In this document: one piece after another, positions 42,201 to 51,200 of the stretch
Layout of the letters: each line of letters begins with the position of its first letter
Numbering within the stretch: position 1 is the stretch's first letter
From: Forficula auricularia
Lineage: Eukaryota > Arthropoda > Insecta > Dermaptera > Forficulidae
Direction: 5' to 3'
Assembly: GCA_024734495.1 (NCBI GenBank)
Contig: JALMQS010000137.1
Coordinates: 1,412,079 to 1,476,078, forward strand
DNA: 64,000 nucleotides
Notes under the pieces: generated by a model
The model's input: the letters and a program-made list of their open reading frames with translations, nothing else
The model's database searches: none
What the model was told of the DNA's origin: nothing
Program-made: the position numbers and the translations under genes

Positions 42201-45200
42201 AGTTGGAGGGGGCACAAGCAAGAACACGAGAATTCTTTAATTCCACTACCTATACCAAAATTCAACAAGCAAGGTAATTACAAAATACTATTCTAATTTA
42301 GACTACAAACGTTAATTATATGAGTCACAGAGGATAAACTCTAAAAACGAAAATTTTATACTAACTTGTAAAATAGCTTCAACCAAAGTAACTGTCTTCC
42401 CAGTGCCTGGAGGTCCAAAAATAATATAAGGATATGGTCTAGAACTGCCTGAAATAATGTTCATTATAGCACTTAATTGTTCCGGATTATTTACTACGTC
42501 TTGATTAAAAAATTTAAAAATAAAATTAATTGTATTAAACATAAAGATATAAATAAATTTGTATTTTTAATTATTACTTACTTAATTTCAGAAGGTATCC
42601 CGAGGGGAAGGTAAGTATTGATTTTAGGAAATAATAAATTCATTAGATTATTAACACAAACTAGATCAATAGCCTTATGCATTCGTACTAATTGATTTCT
42701 TGATAGCTCGAAACGTACATCAAATCGATAAAGATTTGATTTAATTATTTCCATAAACCTATTATAAAAAAAAATAATAATAATAAAACAGAAAATATCT
42801 AAAATAGACGTTTTTTTTTTTAAATTAATTAATTAATTCAATAAACATGAAAGCATGAAATATAAATAAATTGTGCTAAAAATTTCAAAATAAAATTTAA
42901 ATTAACTTACTTTGGAATAAATCCTCCAATATGAATAAAAGATTCCTTTATAGCTGCTATTTGTCCTTGATACTGCTCGGTATCCCAAGTGTTTTCATCT
43001 ATTCTAACTCTTGCATAAAGTACATCACCAAGAATGAGTGACGGTCTTTTTTCCCCTAAACCTGGTACCTTAAAATCAAAGGTAATTTTTATAAATAAAA
43101 GAGGCAAAGTGCGAAGCCACAAAAATAACATCATGAATTTGTTCATATGTTTAAATTTAAGGGTTGCAAAGTTTGAGAAGGGGACACTCAACGAAGCGAC
43201 TTGTAAGACTCAAGATAGAAATGAAAATTAATAAACGACATGTTTAATAGAATTTTAAAAGACCTATTTCAAGCTCGCCAATCAAAATAGTCACTTTTAC
43301 ACCCATGTACCAGATGTTATCGGGTTAATATCGATTAGTTTCGGTTAAAAATAATGGTGATAGGAATTGCAAAGTGCAAAAAAACAATTGAGTATTGCAT
43401 TAAGTTGTTTTCAAAAATATTTTTTTCTTTTAAATACCCTGTATCTATTACTTTATTTTGATTGACAATTTAATTCTAAAAACAAAGCTCTAATACATTA
43501 TAAAAGCAGATTAAGAAATAAAGTTATTGAGACTATATGAAACAATGATGAGCTCCAAGATTATTTATATATCCATTTATAAATAGGTATATTATATTTT
43601 GTTCAGTGAAAATGGTTTAGGTTCAAGATGAAACATACTTAATAAAATTAAAAATAGATTATTAGATAGGTTTCACAAATAAAAAGAAATATTGGTTAAG
43701 AGGAAGAATTAATATAAATACTAGGTGTACAAGTATGGAATGCGGATTTGAGAAACAGATGGCGCACCAATTCAGTGTGTAGCATAAGGACTTGACATAA
43801 ATTGCACTTTGTTACGCCATCAACTAGTGTCAAAAGCGCATAAGTGATAAATTGAAAAAGTGTTTGCACAGTATTGTTTTGCTGTGTTCAATATGTCGAA
43901 ATTTTGCCAAATAAAGAAGTTTCGCCGAGAGCATTAATTTTTTGTTTTCATTCGAAGAGAACTGCTGTTGAATCATACCGAATGCTTCGAGAAGCTTATG
44001 GTGAACATGCTCCATCGCAAGATAGGTGTGAAAGATGGTTTCGGCGTTTCAAAAATGGTGTTTTTGATGTTGCAGACAAGAAACCCGAAAAACCGCCAAA
44101 AAGATAAGAAGTAGCAGAATTTCAAGAATTGTTGGGCGAAAATGATTGAAACGGTTTCTACCAACAATAATTGATCGAATTGAACAGTTCGCTGCTCAAA
44201 AAACGATCAGAATATCAAAAAAGACAACATAAGGTCATTTTTCTCCATCATATACGGAAAAACCGGGTCGCGAGACGTTGGAAGCACTCAGCTGGGAAGT
44301 TTTACCCCCATGCGGCTTACTCACCAGACTTTACTCCTTCCGATTACCACTTGTTTGAATACATGACCCACGCACTTGCTGAGCAGCGCTTTGGTTCGTA
44401 TGAAGATGTAAAAAAATGGCCAGATGAATGGTTCGCAGCAAAAGGGAAAGATTTTTACTGGCGTGGTATTCACAAATTGCCTGAAAGATGGGAAAATGTA
44501 TAACATGCGATGGAGCATACTTTGAATAAAGCACTTTTTATCATTCTTCCGAATTTAACATGTTTTTTTTAGAAAAAAAAATCCGCATTCCATACTTGTA
44601 CACCTGGTATATTTCGGGCGACTCTTTTCAATGTATCAATTCAGTTTTGTAAATGTTCCCACATTTTCGACCTATAATCTATATAGAATAAAATATTTAT
44701 TTTGAAATATATATTACGGTCAAAGTGTAAACTTAGTCAATGTATACTTTGACTGGAATTTATACTTCAACTGTAACAAAAATATTTATTACAATTTACG
44801 AGTTTTCTTTAACTAATTATTAAAATTTATGGAAAGATCCGAGCCCTTGCTAAGAAAGGATAAGTCGCATCAGCAAAAATAAAATAAAATAAAATACCTG
44901 TAATGTGACAGTTTCTGGATCAAGATAATTTATTTTAATATTGCTCATATTATATTGATTGATATGTTTGGTAGCATCATACTCTTCTAAATATAAAAGG
45001 GCATGCATTACCAAATCATAATTTTGTTCAAATTCTTGAGAGCCCCCATTCATAGCATCTCTAAAATAATAATCAAAGATGAATAAATTTATAATAAACA
45101 TAAAAAAAATGACTAATATATTATATTGTAATATATATATTTATGGAAAGATGGAAAGGCCTGGCTTAGTGGTTATAACCGCTTCCTTTCCATCGCGTAT

Positions 45201-48200
45201 GCACGATATTCTAAGCTCCTGTTAGAAATTTAAATCTTTAAAAGGAGCTTAAAAGTTGATATTGGGATGCAGAAAATCCATAATAATAGAAAAGAATTAG
45301 CGGTGTAGAAGGGCGTGGAAATCTCAATACACTAGCTTCCCCATGAAAGAATCAGCTAAAAGAACCACGACACCTCCCCAATAAGAATAAAAACAACTAG
45401 GGATTCCACTCACGTTATGGGACGGACGAATTCTTCAACACTTGGTGGCATTTTAGGATTAACTTTAAGTCCATGTCTAAGAGCTTCTCTATATTCTCTA
45501 GGAATTGAATATGCAGTCTGCTGATTTATATATTTCCTGGTAAAGTAAAAAATAAGATAAGTAAATTTAGTTCAATAAATCACACAATTAATAAAAGTGA
45601 AAAGATTTTTACGAATAAACAATTAATAATTTATATATATTTAAATTAATAATATTTTTTGAGTATTACTATGTGTAATATTTTAAATACACTTAAAAAT
45701 GTTTTAAATTATGAATCTACTCACTTTCCACGTGATAACGGTTGAAAACCCCGATGGGTCTTCGTCATTTGATTCCAGTATTCATACATATATGGAGATA
45801 TATAATTCTCAATATTAATATCACCAAGATTTTCTTCTACATTAACATCTACAATCTGTAAAATTAATTTAAATTAATATTATATAAAAATAAAAAAAAA
45901 TAAAGATTTATAATATTTACTATTCTTTTTAAAATTGTGAATACTTCAGTATGTTGTTCAGTTGTGAAATTCAACGCCAAGACATTTAAATAAGTTCCAA
46001 TAAATGGATGTTCAAAAACAACTTCAACAAAATATGAAATACCTAAAAAATAATACAAATTTATTAATGGAAAATTTGAAAGAATTTATATTTTATTAAA
46101 CAAGTAGAAATTTTTACAAGAAACTTAACAAACTTATTAATCTTTGGAGTGTTCTGAGGTGTTTCGGAAAAAGTCACCTCAGAACACTCCAAAGATTAAT
46201 AATTCATAAACGGAAACCTTGGATTTGTGACACTGAATCTTCCATATACCAAAAACAACAATAATTAACAAACTTAGTTAATACAAGCCCCTGAATTGAA
46301 TATTGCTCAGAACTGTGGAGAGTCCAAGCACCATTCTCTTGCCATTCTGGATGCATTAAGGACACGAGTCATCAGACTTATAAACGACTTCACCTACTGA
46401 ATGCTTTGACACGCTGGACTTTTCCTATTTAATAGAGACTATTTTATATCTCCACCGATGAGATAATTGTCCAAAATTACTTCCAAAGCTAGCTTTATGA
46501 ACGATTAAATTAGAAAAGTGCCTTTATAACTTATAACTTCTAAGGAATAAACTCTGTCCAAGTCTGTGCTTTTTCGGACTCTTCAATCCTTCTAGACCTG
46601 GGTGGACAGATCCTTCATTTCTACCCTTTTCCATAATACCTCTCTCTTCTTTTCTGTAATACAAGGGTATTTTAAGACCTATAGGTGCATCTTCTCGACA
46701 CACATTCTTGCATTCAATTGCAATAAAAAAATTCCTAAAGAATCTATCCTAATATTTGTTACATGTATCGTTTTTTTTTTTAATGTTATTGAACAGGTTA
46801 AAAATGTAGTCTTGATTTTTTTTATTATAAATCGAGTTCTGATTGAGCAAGAAACAAGCGAAGATTTGGAAATGAAAGATAAACTTTTTTTTGATCAAGT
46901 CAAAATATTTTGATTTCAAATTTATTCCCGTTTCATATGGCGCCTTAAAAATGTGTAAAAATGGCCTTTTTCGGAGTTTTGGACATAAATCAGGCTAACA
47001 AATTCTAGTAGGTTAGTTTTTTTGTTTTTTTTTAAGGGAATTTAAGTTCAATTTTTGTCGACCTTTTTAGTAACTAAGCTCTATTATAATATATATTTTT
47101 AATAAAATGATCTCATATATATTGGTAAAATATTTATCATCATCATCATCATCATCATGGTTTGATGCAACAATCCGTCTCCACTCGACTCTGTCCCCCG
47201 CCAGCTGTTTGACCTCTCTAAATGTCTGGCATCCCATATCCCCAATTATTTGGTTGAAATATTCTAATCTGGGTCTTCCCCTTCCCCTTTTCTTTCCCAC
47301 CTCCCCCTCCAAGATATCCCTAAGCAGTCCCCCATGTCTCAGTGTGTGCCCCATCATCTGACCTCTTCTCTTCTTCAGACTCTTCCACAAGGTTCTTCTT
47401 TCTCCGATTCTTCCAAGAACATCTTTATTTGTAATTTTATCCGTTATTAGTGGGTATTTATTTAAATTTTAATGATATTTAATTTTATTTTTTGTTATTT
47501 ACTATTTTTTCAGTAATTATATTAATTCTTATTTGGATTTGGAAAGCTGTGAGGAAAAGTGCAACTCTTTTCAAATGGACCTGGGCTAGATAAATTCAAT
47601 GACAAATCGTCACAACGTGGACTAAATAAATGGCTAGTTTAAGGTAGTTGTTCCGCCAAATGGGTTTTCTTAGGATTTTTTTGAAATTTAGACAGATTAT
47701 TATTTAAATACTTCTGCATCGATTGGTGGCAAAACGAAATTTATGAACAATATAGTTCCGGAGATATTAAATTCCAAAGATAGAGTTTTTCACTCTTATA
47801 CATTGCACTATACGGGATATCGGAAAGTTTACATACATATTTAATTATAATTAAGAAACTCTTCTTAACATTGTTATAAAAAACTAAAGCAACATTAAAC
47901 AATAACTACAAGATTTTTTAAGAAAATTTTAACTCATAATTACAACACTTTCTGAGATAATAATGAATAAATAAAGAAAAATTTACACTAAAAACAAGCT
48001 GGCAACAATGCATTTATTTAACCTAAAAAGTGGGTTAACTTTAGTAATTTTTTGACGTTTTTTTCGCTTCAGCCATTGTCGTAACATCATTCAATCGCTT
48101 ATTAAGAACTTTTTGTTTTATAAATGGACCTTTATAATGTATTTTATCTGTCTAATTAATATAACAAAGAATAATTGCTATATCAATGAGAATTGTTTTT

Positions 48201-51200
48201 GACCGCGCTTATTTGAAAAAGATATTTATCGCGAGACTACTGCGGATTACGCTATTGAAGTCTTCGGAGTCTTAAGTCTGGACCAAGAGAGAAAAAGATG
48301 TGATCCACTTAGCTACAATCCAACGTCATTTCGCGTATAGTCCGCTATACATACGGATGGATCACCAAGTGAATTTGAAATCTCAGATGTTATATATTTA
48401 ATCTCCCAGTCCAGAGCGCTCGGTCTATTAGCATGTATGTTAGATGCTTGCCATAAATTGATCGAATGTTTTCTACATTTGATTCAATCGCGAATCAAAT
48501 GTAGGGAATCCCTGTCAAATATTGAATGAAAATAATATTTGAACTTATATATTTCTAACTTGAAATAATGATCTTAAATAAATTTTTATAATTTTTCTAA
48601 TTAATATAACAAAGAATAATTGCTATATGAATGAGAATTGTTTTTGACCGCGTTTATTTAAGATCATTATTTCAAGTTTTGTTATATTAATTAGAAAAAT
48701 TATAAAAATTTATTCAAGATCATTATTTCAAGTTAGAGTTTCAAGTTCAAATATTATTTTCTTCAATATTTGACAAAAATTCCCTACATTTGATTCGCGA
48801 TTGAATCAAATGTAGAAAACATTCGATTATTTTATCTGTCATTTCTATGATCAAAATATTCAAGCTCGGACAATGTTGCCAGATTTGTCAAACGAGCACG
48901 GGATTGGCTAGTAGTGGTACATAAACTTCAAAAAGTTTTGGGATTATGAATTATGAATCCTTATTGTCTGTTCTATACACTCTAGCATTAAATTTTTGCT
49001 AGTATTGCCGCGAAACAACTACCTTAATGAAGTCTATTACAAAAAGTGTTAGACGAGATGAGAGAAGATGAATCAACAATTTAAGACCCGTGGACAGTAG
49101 CTGCAAGTTATCGTGACGCTACGTCATTTTCGATCTGTTTCCTATCGGCTATATACTTTTGCGACGAAGGGACGTGGAGGCACGGCTGCATTGCCCCATT
49201 GACTGCTGTGTACTTGTTCAACGCTGGGAATAGGACTCCTGTTAACCTCGATAGAATCAAGAAACTGCGAAACCAAGATACCTATCTAGGGTTAGGAGGG
49301 TATTCGATAGGTATCAGCGTTCCTTGTGAGTGCGCCTATACATTTCTCCATATCAGATTGAAAATGATGCAGCATCACTATTAGTTTTGCAGTTAGCCTG
49401 TACCAGGTCTAATGAAAAAATTTGTCAGCAACTGGCATAATAATGTAATAATAATTAAATTGAAAAAAAATAAGACCTATGTCCTATGATAACCAAAGTG
49501 TGTTAGAAGAAAGAGTCTTTTTGGACATAGATATTGATTATGAAAATACCTGGTTTTATTCTAACACAAATATTTCCTGATGTTACTCCTGCTTTATCTT
49601 CAATTTTATAATAAGGTACTGGATTAATTAATATAGAATCTTCTAAAAAAATAGGTGTTTTTCCTTTATTTGTTATTTTAATAACAAATCGAACACAATT
49701 TAAGGGTTTAACCTAGAAGAAAATGAAAAAAATTTAACGCCTTATTTATTTAGGAAATTTTGTGCTTAGATACTAATACTTTAACAGTGAAAATGTTTTT
49801 CTTGCTTCCCGTCAAAATAAAAAACGCAACACTTCAAGTTTTTATATTTTTCGAAATTAATTTTTATATTTATTTTTGATCATAGATAATCAATTTTAAT
49901 GATGATTCTATATACAATTTATTTAAAATATTTATTAATTTATTTCCGATTTTGCTTTAAAATTAGAAACTTATCAAATTTTATCAATACAATTATCTGT
50001 GTGCGGATTATCCGGTTTGGGGATTCTCCGTGCATGAATTTAATTAAAAAAAAATAAATTATATGTATATTATCAATCGGATTAGACACAACACTGCCCT
50101 GAATTATGTTGACACTTTTTTGGAGTACATCGACCAATGGGAATTCGAGTATAACGACATATTAGTTCATAGAAAAATTCGAACTGATCTTAAAAAATAA
50201 TTAAAAGATTCATGCAAAAAACTAAAGTCAGAGATTTTCTTAATAATAATAAGTATTAAAGATGTTAAAATAATTGTCTGTCTTAGAAATGTATAATGTT
50301 TTGTATTTTTGAAATAAATCATTAAAGTTCGGATTATCCGTGCCGCTTCTCCCTATAATTATCGGATAATCGGAAGTTTACTGAACTTTTGTTAAGGGAG
50401 AATGGTGTAGGTTCTTGGTGAACCATATTAAATAAAGTAGAGAAAATTTTTTGAACAATGTTTTTTTGGAACTTTTTCAAAAAAAATTTTAAATATAAAA
50501 TACTAGGTAGGTTTCACATAAATAAAAGATCGGATGCTTGTTTAGCTCGACTCAAATATATTTCGGGATATAAGCCCATCTTCAGGAATTCACAAAGGAC
50601 ACCATTCTCCCTTATCAACAGTGTCCTTTGTGAACTCCTGAAGATGGGCTTATACCCCGAAATATATATTGAGTCGAGCTAAACAAGCATCCGATCTTTA
50701 TTTATGTGAAACCTACCTAGTATTTTATGTATAATTAAAGTTTTGAGCATCTTTTTTTTGAAAATAGTTGGTAGTTTTTTCAAAAAATCAGCTCCGGTTC
50801 AGATTAACCAAGATGTATTTTAAAAAGAGAAAGAATTCAATCAATCTTTTTCGGACAAATTCTAAGATTTTAGTAGAAATATTATTAAATTGCGATATCA
50901 GAGGGGATTCATCCCCCCGGAGTCGAACCTGAGAACTAACACGCTATCCGGGCAGTCAGCTCACACCCTCGAGACAAGTATTTTATATTTAAATAAAATT
51001 TTAGAAAAAGTTCCAAAAAAACATTTTTCAAAAATTTTTCTCTACTTTAGTTTACTGTACATTATTTATACTAAAAAATAAATATTGGAAAAACAAAATT
51101 CGAAAATCATGAAAACTTGAAGTGTTGTGTTTTTTGACGGGTAGTGTATATTGCGAGTCTGTTTATATTTTGTTATATTGGAAATTCAATGTTAAAATTC

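Larger units (their letters stand above)
49804..51147. mobile_element. TIR element with nested foldbacks
   Basis: Inverted ends: CTTCCCGTCAAAATAAAAAA with CAACACTTCAAGTTTT on the left, and GAAAACTTGAAGTGTTGTG with TTTTTTGACGGGTAGTG on the right, followed by TA. Inside are a second inverted pair (about 50430-50510 and 50970-51056), the 50503-50725 foldback and a SINE-like piece. No transposase. Confidence 0.55.

Noticed and set aside
47107..47361. Ser-rich plus-strand ORF
   Set aside because: Antisense shadow of the RTE-like LINE fragment; the Ser run is the GAT/ATC microsatellite.
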